Notes under the pieces: model-generated
What the model saw: the letters and a program-made list of their open reading frames with translations, nothing else
The model's database searches: none
Told to the model about the DNA's origin: nothing
Translations under genes and position numbers: made by a program
Part shown: piece by piece, positions 18,208 through 27,256 of the stretch
Layout: every line of letters starts with the position of its first letter
How positions within the stretch are numbered: position 1 is the stretch's first letter
Source: Pseudomonadota bacterium
GTDB taxonomy: Bacteria; Pseudomonadota; Gammaproteobacteria; Burkholderiales; Burkholderiaceae_F
Reading direction: 5' to 3'
Length of the DNA: 64,000 bases
Assembly: GCA_029778535.1 (NCBI GenBank)
Contig: JAKOQB010000041.1
Coordinates: 124,001-188,000, forward strand

Positions 18208-18240
18208 ATAGAAATTGATTGTTTCTACAGAAACGATTGA
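18208..18240. promoter_or_regulatory. candidate OxyR binding region upstream of katG
   Basis: The 134-base gap between katG and the end of the Nramp gene contains an AT-richer island with the inverted repeat TAGAAA-N7-TTTCTA (18209-18227), followed by GAAACGATTGA, which resembles the earlier GAAATTGATTG one helical-turn multiple away. OxyR sites are ATAG-containing, four half-sites spaced about ten bases apart. The match is partial, so this is a candidate supported mainly by the katG-oxyR context. Confidence 0.4.
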
Positions 18241-18260
18241 CTCTGTCGATCGTTGGTCCT

Positions 18261-19652
18261 TCATACCCGATCGGCACGACCGAGCGGGGCGAAGGCGATC
18301 CACGCGAGCAATGCGACGCCGGCGGCGGCGAGCGCGCCGGCCGCGAGCACGCCGGCCGCGAGCACGGCCGCCGGCGCCGCTCCCGCCCATCCGGCGAGCG
18401 CGCGCACCGCCAGCCACAGGTTGAGCGCGATGATCAGGGCCGCGGCGCTCCAGCCGAGCAGGGTGACCCAGCGGGGATTGGCGAGCACGCCGAGCAGCCG
18501 GCGGCTGGCGGTGAATCGAACGAGCGGAATCACCGCGAACGGCAATTGCAGGCTCAACACGACCTGGCTCAGCACCAGCAGTTGCAGCAGCCCGGCGCCG
18601 CCATAGGCTGTCAGCACGGCGACCGCGGGCACGACCGCCAACCCGCGCGTGGCGAGCCGCCGCACGACCGGCGACAGGCGGATGCGCAGGAACCCCTCCA
18701 TGACGTACTGTCCGGCGAGCGTTCCGGTGATAGTCGAACTCTGGCCGGAAGCCAGCAGCGCGATCGCGAACACCGCCGCGGCGGCCGAAGTGCCGAGCAG
18801 CGGGGTGAGCAGCTCATGCGCCTGCGCCAGCTCCGTGACCGCTACGCCGTGGCGGAAGAACGTCGTCGCAGCGAGGACCAGGATTGCCGCGTTGATCAGC
18901 AGTGCGAGATTCAGCCCGACCGCAGTGTCGATCTGGTTGTAGCGCAACGCTTCGCGCTTGGCGCTGATGCTCGCGCCGATGCGCCGGGTGCGCACCAGCG
19001 CCGAGTGCAGATACAGGTTGTGCGGCATCACGGTTGCACCGAGGATGCCGACCGCGACATACAGGCTCGCCGTGTCCAGACGGGGGACGACCCCGCGCGC
19101 GACCTCGCCCCAGTCGGGTCGCGCCAGCAGAAGCTCGAAGGCAAAGCACGCGCCGATCGTCAGCACCATCGCCGCGACGACGGCTTCGAGCTTGCGCACG
19201 CCGTAGGCTTGCAGCGCGAGGATCAGCATCACATCCAGGCTGGTGATCAGCGCGCCCCACACGAGCGGAAGCCCGAACAGCAGGTTCAATGCGATCGCGC
19301 TGCCCAGCACCTCGGCCAGGTCGCAGGCGACGATCGCCAGTTCCGCCAGCGCCCACAGCGCGATGGCCACCGGCTCTGCGTAGTACTCGCGGCACGCCTG
19401 CGCGAGATCGCGGCCGGCGACCACGCCGAGTCGGGCCGCCATGCCCTGCAGCAGCAGCGCGATCAGGTTCGAGGCGAGAAGAAGCCACAGCAACTCGTAT
19501 CCGAAGCGGGCGCCGCCCTCGAGGTCGGTGGCCCAATTGCCCGGGTCCATGTAGCCGACGCTGACCATGGCCGCCGGACCGAGGAATGCCAGCAGCCTGG
19601 CGCGTCCCGGTGTGCGGGTCGAAATCTCGACGCTCTGGGCCAGATCGGTCAT
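18261..19652 (-). CDS. mntH: Nramp family divalent metal (Mn/Fe) transporter
   Basis: The 463-aa inner-membrane protein has about eleven hydrophobic segments and both Nramp metal-site motifs: VGYMDPGNWATDLEGG in the first helix and GATVMPHNLYLHSAL in the sixth. These supply the Asp, Asn, and Met ligands for Mn(II) or Fe(II) coupled to protons. It lies between katG and oxyR, and manganese import is a common part of peroxide defence, so OxyR control is likely. Its start is 158 bases from the divergent oxyR start, so they share a promoter region. Confidence 0.93.
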   Translation of the reverse strand: MTDLAQSVEISTRTPGRARLLAFLGPAAMVSVGYMDPGNWATDLEGGARFGYELLWLLLASNLIALLLQGMAARLGVVAGRDLAQACREYYAEPVAIALWALAELAIVACDLAEVLGSAIALNLLFGLPLVWGALITSLDVMLILALQAYGVRKLEAVVAAMVLTIGACFAFELLLARPDWGEVARGVVPRLDTASLYVAVGILGATVMPHNLYLHSALVRTRRIGASISAKREALRYNQIDTAVGLNLALLINAAILVLAATTFFRHGVAVTELAQAHELLTPLLGTSAAAAVFAIALLASGQSSTITGTLAGQYVMEGFLRIRLSPVVRRLATRGLAVVPAVAVLTAYGGAGLLQLLVLSQVVLSLQLPFAVIPLVRFTASRRLLGVLANPRWVTLLGWSAAALIIALNLWLAVRALAGWAGAAPAAVLAAGVLAAGALAAAGVALLAWIAFAPLGRADRV

Positions 19653-19810
19653 GCGTTCGCAGCGGTTCGTGCGGCGCTGGTCGTGGCGCGCCGGTTGGCC
19701 GCGCCTGCCGGTAGCACGAGCACGCTAGCCGCGGCGCCTGCCAATTGCCAATCGATTGTTCGAACGCTTACCATTGATGCCATCGATGACGATGCGAAAC
19801 CGGATCCGCG

Positions 19811-20758
19811 ATGAACCTGCGTGACCTGCGTTACCTGGTCGCGGTGGCCGACTACCGGCACTTCGGCCGCGCCGCCGAGGCGTGTCATGTCAGCCAACCG
19901 ACCCTGAGCACGCAGTTGGCGAAGCTGGAGGACTACCTGGGCGTAAAGCTGTTCGAGCGCACCAATCGCGCCGTGACCGTGACCCCGGTCGGCAGTCGGG
20001 TCGCGGCCGCGGCGCGGCTGGCGGTCGAGAACGCCGAGCGCGTCCTGGAGATCGCGCGCGAGAACAAGGACCCGCTGGCGGGACCGCTGCGCATCGGGGT
20101 GCTGCCGACGCTCGCGCCGTACCTGATGCCGTGGCTGCTGCGCCCGGTGCGCACGCGCCTGCCGGGCTTGCGCCTGTCGCTCACCGAAGAGACGACCGCG
20201 CACCTGACCGAGCGGCTGCTGCGGCATGAAATCGACGCGGCGTTCCTCGCCACGCCGGTCGCCGACGAGCCGGCACTGCGTGCGATCGAACTGTTTGACG
20301 AGCCGTTCTGGCTGGCGGCGCCGCCGGACCATCCGCTGGCCAAGACGGCGCACGTCACGCGCAAGGACATCATCGAGGCCGGACTGTTGATGCTGTCGGA
20401 CGAACACTGCCTGAAGCAGCAGACTCTGGAGGTCTGCCGCCATCGATCGAAGGAGCCCGAGTCGAGCGTGCCCGATCTGCGCGCCTCGAGCCTGGACACA
20501 CTGCTCGAGCTGGTGGCCGCAGGCCTCGGCTGCACGTTGATTCCCGCATTGGCGACAAGGGGGCCGTGGGCACGGTCGCGGCGCATGGTGCTCAAGCGCC
20601 TGCCGATCGACGGCGCCTACCGGCGCGTGTCCCTGGTGCTGCGGACGACCTTTCCGCGGGCCGCCGCCGTCGAGGCGCTGGCCGCTCTGGTCGCGGAGGA
20701 GGTGCCGCGCGATCTCGTACGCATCGTGACGCGGTCGGCGCGCAAGGCTGCGGCCTGA
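19811..20758 (+). CDS. oxyR: hydrogen peroxide-sensing LysR regulator OxyR
   Basis: This 315-aa LysR-type regulator has an N-terminal winged helix (MNLRDLRYLVAVADYRHFGRAAEACHVSQPTLS) and a substrate-like C-terminal domain. The decisive feature is LSDEHCLKQQTLEVCRHR: two cysteines nine residues apart, the same spacing as Cys199 and Cys208 that form the sensing disulfide in E. coli OxyR. The following SSVPDLRASSLDTLLELVAAG is also characteristic. It is divergent from mntH and close to katG, both typical OxyR targets. Confidence 0.95.
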   Translation: MNLRDLRYLVAVADYRHFGRAAEACHVSQPTLSTQLAKLEDYLGVKLFERTNRAVTVTPVGSRVAAAARLAVENAERVLEIARENKDPLAGPLRIGVLPTLAPYLMPWLLRPVRTRLPGLRLSLTEETTAHLTERLLRHEIDAAFLATPVADEPALRAIELFDEPFWLAAPPDHPLAKTAHVTRKDIIEAGLLMLSDEHCLKQQTLEVCRHRSKEPESSVPDLRASSLDTLLELVAAGLGCTLIPALATRGPWARSRRMVLKRLPIDGAYRRVSLVLRTTFPRAAAVEALAALVAEEVPRDLVRIVTRSARKAAA

Positions 20759-21231
20759 ACGTTCGCGCTCCGGGTGCTGCGATACCTCCAGGCGCGCCGG
20801 CGGGCCCACAGGAAGAGCGCCTCGTCGTCAGCGGCGCGCGCCAGCGCGGCGATCGTGCGGAACTCCGCCGCCAGCAGGCGCAGTGACGTAGGCAGCGACG
20901 GCGCGGTGCCGCGCTCCGATGTCGCCGGCCATGTCGCCGCGGGGTTTGCGTAAGCGCGCAACGCACGTTCGGTCGTCGCCAGCTCGCGTCGCAGTTGCGC
21001 GGCGCTTACGCCGGCCGGAGGCCGCAACGTGCGCTGCAGCGACAGCCGGGCAAGCTCGAGCAGCAAACGGAGCACCGGCAGCCGCCGAGACAGCCGCACA
21101 TGCGCCGCAACGCCGTTCGCCAGCGCATCATCCACTGCCAGGAGAAAGGCGGCGCCTTCGGCGAGGAGTGTTTCGCTGACGAGCAAGGGGGCCGGCATAG
21201 GCGTTGGGCTGCGGTGCAAGGTCTGCGTCAC
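20617..21231 (-). CDS. hypothetical protein, possibly decayed
   Basis: The frame opens with GTG at 21231 and gives 204 aa; the last 47 codons run antisense into the end of oxyR. The first 155 residues look protein-like, with amphipathic Leu/Arg/Ala helices (RRLPVLRLLLELARLSLQRTL, LRRELATTERALRAYANP, LRLLAAEFRTIAALARA). The tail inside oxyR has shadow-like composition, so an original stop may have been lost. No family, signal peptide or membrane segment is recognised. It is the only candidate for the 470 bases after oxyR. Confidence 0.35.
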   Translation of the reverse strand: MTQTLHRSPTPMPAPLLVSETLLAEGAAFLLAVDDALANGVAAHVRLSRRLPVLRLLLELARLSLQRTLRPPAGVSAAQLRRELATTERALRAYANPAATWPATSERGTAPSLPTSLRLLAAEFRTIAALARAADDEALFLWARRRAWRYRSTRSANVQAAALRADRVTMRTRSRGTSSATRAASASTAAARGKVVRSTRDTRR

Positions 21232-21594
21232 GTCCTAGTGCGCAGCCATCGTGGGCCGACTTTCCCAAGTGCGCCAATCGTTTCTTTGGCTTGCAGCGAT
21301 AGCCGCCATCGATGGCCACGCGCAGTCTGGCCTGGTCGTATCAGTTTGCTTGGCGTACCCTCCGGATTGGCGCTGCGAGAAGTCCTGACGAAAGGCAGAC
21401 GATCCTGACGGACGAAAGCGCGCGATGTATGTCGATTCGAGCAGGTTCTTCTCGCGCCCGCAGAGCGTTCGCCGCTCCGCCTTCTTCCGGGCCCGGACGC
21501 AGTGCCCGACAGCCGGCCGCGCGCCGTCGCCGGGTTCGCCGTGAATTGACTTCGGTCAGCGGTCGAGCCGCCGCCGGCGCGAGCATTGCACTGC
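21232..21594. other. 363-base gap upstream of the hydrogenase genes
   Basis: No ORF in this gap has protein-like composition or a ribosome binding site. It must contain the hox promoter. I could not identify a secure sigma-70 or sigma-54 element: a GG-N10-GC pair at 21576-21589 lies too close to the start codon to serve. Nothing else is visible. Confidence 0.5.
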
Positions 21595-23460
21595 ATGACA
21601 TCATCGTCCTTGCTTGACCGCGTCGATGCGATCGTCGATCGCCACGGCGCCGCGCGCACTCATCTCGTGCAGATACTGCGCGAGGTGCAGGAGCCGGAGG
21701 GCTGGGTTCCGCCCGCCGCGATCACGCGGATCGCGCAGCGCGTGAAACTTCCGCGCGCGCGCGTCGAAGGCGTGGCCGGCTTCTACAGCTTCCTGCACCG
21801 GACACCCGGCGGGCGCTACCGCGTGCGCTTTTCCGACAACATCGTCGACCGCATGGCGGGCAGCCTGCCGCTGCTCGAGCGGCTGTGCGCGCAGCTCTGG
21901 GTCGAGCGCGGCAAGGTGTCCGAGGATCACTTGGTGTCGGTCGACACAACCTCGTGCACCGGCATGGGCGACCAGGCGCCGGCGCTGCTGGTCAACGGCC
22001 GCGCGATCACGCGGCTGACGGCCGACCGCATCGACCGGATTGCGCAGCTCATCCGCGAGCAGGTGCCGCTCGACGACTGGCCGGCGGAGCTGTTCGAGAT
22101 CGAGGACAACGTGTGCCGCCGCGACCTGATTCTTGCGAGCACACTACGGCCGGGCGACGCGATCCGCGCCGCGATCGCGCGCGGGCGACCGGATGCACCC
22201 GAGGCCGCGTCGAACCAGCGCGCCGGGCCCGGGGGCCGCGACGCGTCGGAGCAGGGGCCGGTCGCGACGCTGGAGGAAATCAAGCGCTCGAAGCTGCGCG
22301 GCCGCGGCGGCGCGGGCTTCACGACGGGATTGAAGTGGGAGGCGTGCCGCAACGCGCGCGCGTCGCAGCGCTACGTGGTCTGCAACGCCGACGAAGGCGA
22401 GCCGGGCACATTCAAGGACCGCGTGCTGCTGGCGCGCCATGCCGACCTCGTGATCGAGGGCATGACGGTTGCCGCCTACGTCGTCGGCGCGACCAAGGGG
22501 TTCCTGTATCTGCGCGGCGAATACCGGCATCTGTTTGCGTCGCTGAACGAGGCTGTGTCGCGGCGGCGCGCGCATGGGTTGCTGGGCAGCGGCATCTGCG
22601 GCAAGCCCGATTTCGAGTTCGATATCGACATCCACCTCGGCGCCGGCGCTTACGTGTGCGGCGAGGAGTCGGCGCTGATCGAATCGCTCGAAGGCAAGCG
22701 CGGCATCCCGCGCAACCGGCCACCGTATCCGGTGACGAGCGGGTTCCTGAAGTTTCCGACCATCGTCAACAACGTCGAGACGTTTTGCGCGGCGGCGCTG
22801 ATCGCGCTCAAAGGCGGCGACTGGTACGCAGGCATCGGCACGCCGCGCTCGACCGGCACCAAGATCCTGTCGGTGTCGGGCGACTGTGCGCGGCCGGGGA
22901 TCTACGAGTACCCGTTCGGAGTCACCGCGCGCGAGGTGCTCGACGACTGCGGTGCGGAGATGACGCAGGCGGTGCAGGTCAGCGGCCCGTCGGGGATCTG
23001 CATCGACGCCAGCGAGTTCGGCCGCCGGCTCGCGTTCGAGGACCTGCCGACCGCGGGCGCGTTCATGGTGTTCGACGAGTCGCGCGACATGTTCGAGGTC
23101 GCGCGCAACTTCGCGCACTTCTTCGCGCACGAAAGCTGCGGCTTCTGCACGCCGTGTCGCGTCGGCACCTCCTTGCTGCGCAACCTGATGGACAAGCTCG
23201 CGGCCGGCAAGGGCTCGCAGCACGATCTGAAGCGGATCGGAGAACTGAATGAACTGCTGCAGGCGGCCAGCCACTGCGGGCTCGGCCACACCGCGTGCAA
23301 TCCGATTGTCGACACGCTCAAGCGCTTCCGCCCCGCGTACGAGCAGCGGCTGGTGTCGATGGAGTACGAGCCGGCGTTCGATCTGGACGGCGCGCTGGCG
23401 CGCGCGCGCGCGATGACCGGCCGCGACGACGCCGGCGCGCACCTGACGGAGTTCGAATGA
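21595..23460 (+). CDS. hoxF: NAD-reducing hydrogenase diaphorase subunit HoxF
   Basis: HoxF carries the FMN and NAD(H) sites of the soluble bidirectional hydrogenase. The ATG at 21595 is preferred to the TTG at 21586 (621 aa). Residues 1-150 are a NuoE-like thioredoxin fold; the rest is NuoF-like with the NADH loop KLRGRGGAGFTTGLKWE, the flavin segment GAGAYVCGEESALIESLEG and the [4Fe-4S] ligands SCGFCTPCR plus a later Cys (GHTAC). In the NuoE-like part only one Cys of the usual [2Fe-2S] set remains (TTSCTGMGDQAP), so that cluster is probably missing, as reported for related soluble hydrogenases. It overlaps hoxU by ATGA. Confidence 0.95.
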   Translation: MTSSSLLDRVDAIVDRHGAARTHLVQILREVQEPEGWVPPAAITRIAQRVKLPRARVEGVAGFYSFLHRTPGGRYRVRFSDNIVDRMAGSLPLLERLCAQLWVERGKVSEDHLVSVDTTSCTGMGDQAPALLVNGRAITRLTADRIDRIAQLIREQVPLDDWPAELFEIEDNVCRRDLILASTLRPGDAIRAAIARGRPDAPEAASNQRAGPGGRDASEQGPVATLEEIKRSKLRGRGGAGFTTGLKWEACRNARASQRYVVCNADEGEPGTFKDRVLLARHADLVIEGMTVAAYVVGATKGFLYLRGEYRHLFASLNEAVSRRRAHGLLGSGICGKPDFEFDIDIHLGAGAYVCGEESALIESLEGKRGIPRNRPPYPVTSGFLKFPTIVNNVETFCAAALIALKGGDWYAGIGTPRSTGTKILSVSGDCARPGIYEYPFGVTAREVLDDCGAEMTQAVQVSGPSGICIDASEFGRRLAFEDLPTAGAFMVFDESRDMFEVARNFAHFFAHESCGFCTPCRVGTSLLRNLMDKLAAGKGSQHDLKRIGELNELLQAASHCGLGHTACNPIVDTLKRFRPAYEQRLVSMEYEPAFDLDGALARARAMTGRDDAGAHLTEFE

Positions 23461-24203
23461 ACGAAGCGCGGCCGACCTTCCTGCTCGACGGCGAAGAGGT
23501 GCCGTTCGCGCCGGGGCAGACGATCGCGCAGGCGGCGCTCGCGGCGGGCCGCTACGTGCCGCACCTGTGCTACCACCCAGAGTTCAAGCCGCACGGAAGC
23601 TGCAAGCTGTGCACGGTGAAGGCTGACGGGCGCTGGATCACGTCGTGCACGACGCCGGCGCAGGCGGGCCTGCAGGTCGAAAGCAACACGGACGAGATCA
23701 ACGCCAAGCGCCGGCTGCTGGTGCAGATGCTGTTCGTCGAGGGTAACCATTTCTGCCCGTCGTGCGAGAAGAGCGGCAACTGCCGGCTGCAGGCGGTCGC
23801 GTACGACCTCGGCATGGTGAGCACGCAGTTCGACCACTTCTATCCCGACCGGCCGGTCGATGCGTCGCACCCCGACATCCTGCTCGATTTCAACCGCTGC
23901 ATCCTGTGCGAGCTGTGCGTGCGCGCCTCCAGCGAGGTCGACGGCAAGGGCGTGTTCGCGCTGTCGGGCCGCGGCATCACCAAGCACCTGATCGTCAACA
24001 GCGAGTCGGAGCGCCTGGCGGACACCGACATCGCGGTGACCGACAAGGCGATGGACGTGTGCCCGGTCGGCGTGATCCTGCGCAAGCGCGTCGGCTTCGC
24101 CGTGCCGATCGGCCAGCGCCGATTCGATGCGCAGCCGATCAGCGCGCAGGCGCTGCGCGATGCGCCTCGGCCGCTCGACCGCAGGCCGAACGGAGCCGAG
24201 TAG
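23457..24203 (+). CDS. hoxU: NAD-reducing hydrogenase subunit HoxU
   Basis: The real start is the ATG at 23457 overlapping the hoxF stop; the track start at 23295 is inside hoxF. The 248-aa protein relays electrons between HoxY and HoxF. An N-terminal ferredoxin-like [2Fe-2S] domain (HLCYHPEFKPHGSCKLC ... TSC) is followed by the His-containing [4Fe-4S] motif GNHFCPSCEKSGNC and a ferredoxin motif NRCILCELC with a later CP. This matches the N-terminal third of NuoG, the usual form of HoxU. HoxY begins directly after its stop codon. Confidence 0.95.
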   Translation: MNEARPTFLLDGEEVPFAPGQTIAQAALAAGRYVPHLCYHPEFKPHGSCKLCTVKADGRWITSCTTPAQAGLQVESNTDEINAKRRLLVQMLFVEGNHFCPSCEKSGNCRLQAVAYDLGMVSTQFDHFYPDRPVDASHPDILLDFNRCILCELCVRASSEVDGKGVFALSGRGITKHLIVNSESERLADTDIAVTDKAMDVCPVGVILRKRVGFAVPIGQRRFDAQPISAQALRDAPRPLDRRPNGAE

Positions 24204-24743
24204 ATGGCGCGCAAGTTGCGGGTCGCCACCACGTCGCTCGCCGGCTGCTTCGGCTGCCACATGTCGCTGCTCGACATCGACGAGCGGCTGTTCCCGCTGC
24301 TCGAGCGCATCGAGTTCGACCGCTCGCCATTTACCGACGTGAAGCACTGCGGCAAGTGCGACATCGGCTTCATCGAAGGCGGCATCTGCAACGCCGAGAA
24401 CGTTCACGTGCTGCGCGAGTTCAGGAAGAACTGCCGCATCCTGGTGGCGATCGGCGCCTGCGCGATCAACGGCGGGCTGCCGGCGCAGCGCAATCATCTC
24501 GATCTCGGCCAATGCCTGCAGGAGGTGTACGTGACCGAGCCGGGTCTCGCCAAAGGTGGCATCCCGAACGATCCGGAACTGCCTCTGCCGCTCGACAAGG
24601 TGCACCCGCTGCACGAGGTGGTGCAGATCGACTATTTCCTGCCCGGGTGCCCGCCGTCGGCCGACGCGATCTGGAAGTTCCTCAATGACCTGCTGTCGGG
24701 GCGAACGCCGCAGTTGGGGCATGCGTTGCTGCACTATGACTGA
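24204..24743 (+). CDS. hoxY: NAD-reducing hydrogenase small subunit HoxY
   Basis: HoxY (179 aa) binds the proximal [4Fe-4S] cluster next to the NiFe site. Cluster ligands are visible in [29 protein letters not shown] and [14 protein letters not shown]. The protein has no Tat signal, consistent with a cytoplasmic hydrogenase. The gene follows hoxU with no gap. It is separated from hoxH by 111 bases holding a strong hairpin, which is unusual inside a hox operon. Confidence 0.95.
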   Translation: MARKLRVATTSLAGCFGCHMSLLDIDERLFPLLERIEFDRSPFTDVKHCGKCDIGFIEGGICNAENVHVLREFRKNCRILVAIGACAINGGLPAQRNHLDLGQCLQEVYVTEPGLAKGGIPNDPELPLPLDKVHPLHEVVQIDYFLPGCPPSADAIWKFLNDLLSGRTPQLGHALLHYD

Positions 24744-24763
24744 GACAAGCACTTCGAAGCTGC

Positions 24764-24835
24764 CGTCGCCCCGGCGCAGGCCGGGGCCCAATTTGCAGCG
24801 TTCGAACTTGGGCCCCGGCCTGCGCCGGGGCGACG
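24764..24835. repeat. perfect 28-bp inverted repeat between hoxY and hoxH
   Basis: Arms at 24764-24791 and 24808-24835 are exact reverse complements (left arm begins CGTCGCCCCGGCGCAGGCC), with a 16-base loop. No T-run follows, so it is not a classic terminator. It is best read as a REP-like mobile palindrome inserted in the operon, where it may act as an RNA-stability or attenuation hairpin. Confidence 0.85.
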
Positions 24836-24854
24836 CGGCACCTCACGCTGATCG

Positions 24855-26339
24855 ATGCACCCGATGACACTCGAACTCGAAACCGCTGCCAACCAGGAGA
24901 ACCTGCGGCGCGTCGCGATCGACCCGGTGTCGCGTGTCGAGGGGCACGGCAAGGTCACGATCCTGCTCGACGCCGACGGCCACGTGCACCAGGTGCGGCT
25001 GCACATCGTCGAGTTCCGCGGCTTCGAGAAATTCATCCAGGGCCGGCCGTACTGGGAGGTGCCGGTAATGGTGCAGCGGTTGTGCGGCATCTGCCCGGTC
25101 AGCCATCACCTCGCGGCGTCCAAGGCGCTCGACATGATCGTGGGCAGCAAGCTCACGCCGACCGCGGAGAAGATCCGCCGGCTGATGCACTACGGCCAGA
25201 TCCTGCAGTCGCACGCGCTGCACTTCTTCCACCTGTCGGCGCCCGACCTGCTGTTCGGCTTCGATGCGGAGGTGGAGCGCCGAAACATCGTCGGCATCGC
25301 CGCCGCCTATCCCGAGATTGCGAAGCAGGGCGTGCTGCTGCGCAAGTACGGGCAGGAGGTGATCCGTGTCACCGCCGGCAAGCGCATCCACGGCACGGGA
25401 AGCGTTCCCGGCGGCGTAAACAAGGCGCTGACGGTCGCGGAGCGCGACGCGTTGCTGGCGGACATCTACCAGGTGATCGCCTGGTCGCGCGACGCGGTGG
25501 CGCTGGCGCAGAAGCTGCATCTTTCCAACGTGAATCGGTACAACAGCTTCGGCGCGTTCCGCTCCCACATGCTGAGCCTGGTCGCGGCCGACGGCGCACT
25601 GGATCTCTACGACGGCGCGCTGCGCGCGCGCGACGAGAACGGTGCGATCCTGTTCGATCACTTTGACACCCGCCGCTACTGGGACGCGATCGTCGAGGAA
25701 GTGCGGCCGTGGTCGTACATGAAGTTCCCGTACCTGCGCGCGCTCGGCCCGGAGCGCGGCTGGTACAAGGTCGGGCCGCTGGCGCGGGTGCAGAACTGCG
25801 ACCACATCGCCACGCCGTTCGCCGACGCGGCGCGGCGTGAGTTCATCGACTTCGGCGGCAGCCAGCCGGTGCACGCCACGCTCGCGTACCACTGGGCGCG
25901 GATGATCGAAATGCTGTTCGCGGCCGAGTGCATCAAGGAGCTGCTGCACGACGGCGACCTCACCGGCACCGAGCTGATGGCGCCGCCGGGCGAGCGCGCC
26001 GAGCGCGGCATCGGTGTGATCGAGGCGCCGCGCGGCACGCTGATCCACCACTACCGGGTGAACGAGGAGGACCTGGTCGTGCGCGCCAACCTGATCGTCT
26101 CGACCACGCACAACAACCAGGCGATGAACGAGGCGATCCGCCAGGTGGCGAAGCGCTACCTCGACGGCCGCAAGCTCACCGAGGGGCTGCTCAATCACAT
26201 CGAGGTCGCGATCCGCGCGTTCGATCCGTGCCTGTCGTGCGCGACGCACGCGCTGGGCCGGATGCCGCTTGCGATGGAACTGATCGACTCCGACGGCAGC
26301 GTCGTCGATCGGCTCGTGAAAGGTTCCGACGCATGTTGA
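24855..26339 (+). CDS. hoxH: NAD-reducing hydrogenase large subunit HoxH
   Basis: HoxH (494 aa) holds the NiFe active site that splits or makes H2. The L1 motif is [19 protein letters not shown] near residue 75 and the L2 motif [12 protein letters not shown] near the C-terminus; together they give the four cysteine ligands. The 27 or so residues after the L2 His ([15 protein letters not shown]...) are the extension expected to be removed by the protease encoded next. [10 protein letters not shown] near the N-terminus is also typical. The ATG at 24855 is used; ATG 24864 is an alternative. The stop overlaps the hoxW start region. Confidence 0.96.
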   Translation: MHPMTLELETAANQENLRRVAIDPVSRVEGHGKVTILLDADGHVHQVRLHIVEFRGFEKFIQGRPYWEVPVMVQRLCGICPVSHHLAASKALDMIVGSKLTPTAEKIRRLMHYGQILQSHALHFFHLSAPDLLFGFDAEVERRNIVGIAAAYPEIAKQGVLLRKYGQEVIRVTAGKRIHGTGSVPGGVNKALTVAERDALLADIYQVIAWSRDAVALAQKLHLSNVNRYNSFGAFRSHMLSLVAADGALDLYDGALRARDENGAILFDHFDTRRYWDAIVEEVRPWSYMKFPYLRALGPERGWYKVGPLARVQNCDHIATPFADAARREFIDFGGSQPVHATLAYHWARMIEMLFAAECIKELLHDGDLTGTELMAPPGERAERGIGVIEAPRGTLIHHYRVNEEDLVVRANLIVSTTHNNQAMNEAIRQVAKRYLDGRKLTEGLLNHIEVAIRAFDPCLSCATHALGRMPLAMELIDSDGSVVDRLVKGSDAC

Positions 26340-26812
26340 CGCTCGATGCGCCGGTCGGCGTCAAGCCGTTGCTGGTGATCGCGGCCGGCAATCCGAGCCG
26401 CGGCGACGACGCGCTCGGTCCGCTGCTGGCGGAGAGAATCGCCGCGCTCGAACTGCCGGACGTCGAGGTGCTGGTCGACTTTCAACTCCAGGTCGAGCAC
26501 GCGCTCGATCTGATCGGCCGGCGTGAAGTTGTGTTCGTAGATGCGGCGACGTCCGGCGATGCGCCATTCACATTCACAACCGCTTGCGCGCAGGCCGGCG
26601 CGTGCGTCAGCACGCACGCGCTATCGCCTGCGGCCGTGCTCGACTGTCTAACTCGCATCGGCAAGGCGGAGCTGCCGCGCGCTCATGTACTGGCGATCCG
26701 CGGTTACGGCTTCGAACTGGGAACGCCGCTGACGCGCGCGGCGCGCGCCAATCTCGACGCGGCGCTCGATCATCTCGTCGCCTGGCTGGCGCACGCGCAC
26801 CCGGCGACGTAG
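26333..26812 (+). CDS. hoxW: hydrogenase maturation protease HoxW
   Basis: This 159-aa cytoplasmic endopeptidase trims the HoxH C-terminus after nickel insertion. It begins within the last codons of hoxH. Family features are AAGNPSRGDDALGPLLAERI with the nickel-sensing acidic residue, DFQLQVEHALDLIGRREVVFVDAA with the second acidic ligand, and STHALSPAAVL with the conserved His. The specificity for HoxH is inferred from operon position. The general Ni-Fe maturation genes (hypABCDEF) are not in the window. Confidence 0.9.
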   Translation: MLTLDAPVGVKPLLVIAAGNPSRGDDALGPLLAERIAALELPDVEVLVDFQLQVEHALDLIGRREVVFVDAATSGDAPFTFTTACAQAGACVSTHALSPAAVLDCLTRIGKAELPRAHVLAIRGYGFELGTPLTRAARANLDAALDHLVAWLAHAHPAT

Positions 26813-26846
26813 CTCAAGCGCGCCGACACCGTGCCGAAAGGCATGG

Positions 26847-27149
26847 ATGGCTGGCACCTTCCGGACCCTGGCCGCGTGCGGCGTGGCTGTCTTTTGCAGC
26901 GTGGCGATCAGCGGCGATCGGCGCGCGAACGCGACCCTGCGGGTCAGCGCGACCGTAATCGCCGAATGCTCGATCGACGATCCGCCCTCTGCTGATCAAC
27001 CCGGCTGTCGCCCGATGTCGCGCCGTGTGCTGCACAACGTGGTGCCGGTTCGGCTGACCGCGCGCCCGCTGCCGTCGGGGCAGGACGAGCCGCTCCCGAC
27101 GAAAGGCGGGTCCAACAGCCCATTGACGGTCGTTTTCATCCGCTTCTAG
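26847..27149 (+). CDS. small exported protein with a pilin-like start, unknown function
   Basis: This 100-aa ORF opens with a signal peptide (TLAACGVAVFCSVAISG) and then ATLRVSATVIAECSIDD, which resembles the mature N-terminus of the spore-coat-U pilin encoded next (ATTTFQVSANVTGACTV). The remainder (PMSRRVLHNVVPVRLTARPL) does not resemble the rest of a pilin, and the protein is about 50 residues shorter. It could be a truncated or diverged pilin relative or a separate accessory. It lies 107 bases upstream of the pilus operon and 34 after hoxW. Confidence 0.5.
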   Translation: MAGTFRTLAACGVAVFCSVAISGDRRANATLRVSATVIAECSIDDPPSADQPGCRPMSRRVLHNVVPVRLTARPLPSGQDEPLPTKGGSNSPLTVVFIRF

Positions 27150-27256
27150 AACTTCCGGACGAGTAGCCAGAAGGCAGTATGCGCTTCCTATACTTCTAGC
27201 GCCTACATAGCAAACCACAAGTCGATTCCGCTCAATACGTGATATCGGAGGAAAGA

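Noticed and set aside
21576-21589. sigma-54-like GG-N10-GC upstream of hoxF
   Set aside because: The -12 element would lie six bases before the ATG, putting the transcript start inside the gene; the rest of the consensus is poor.
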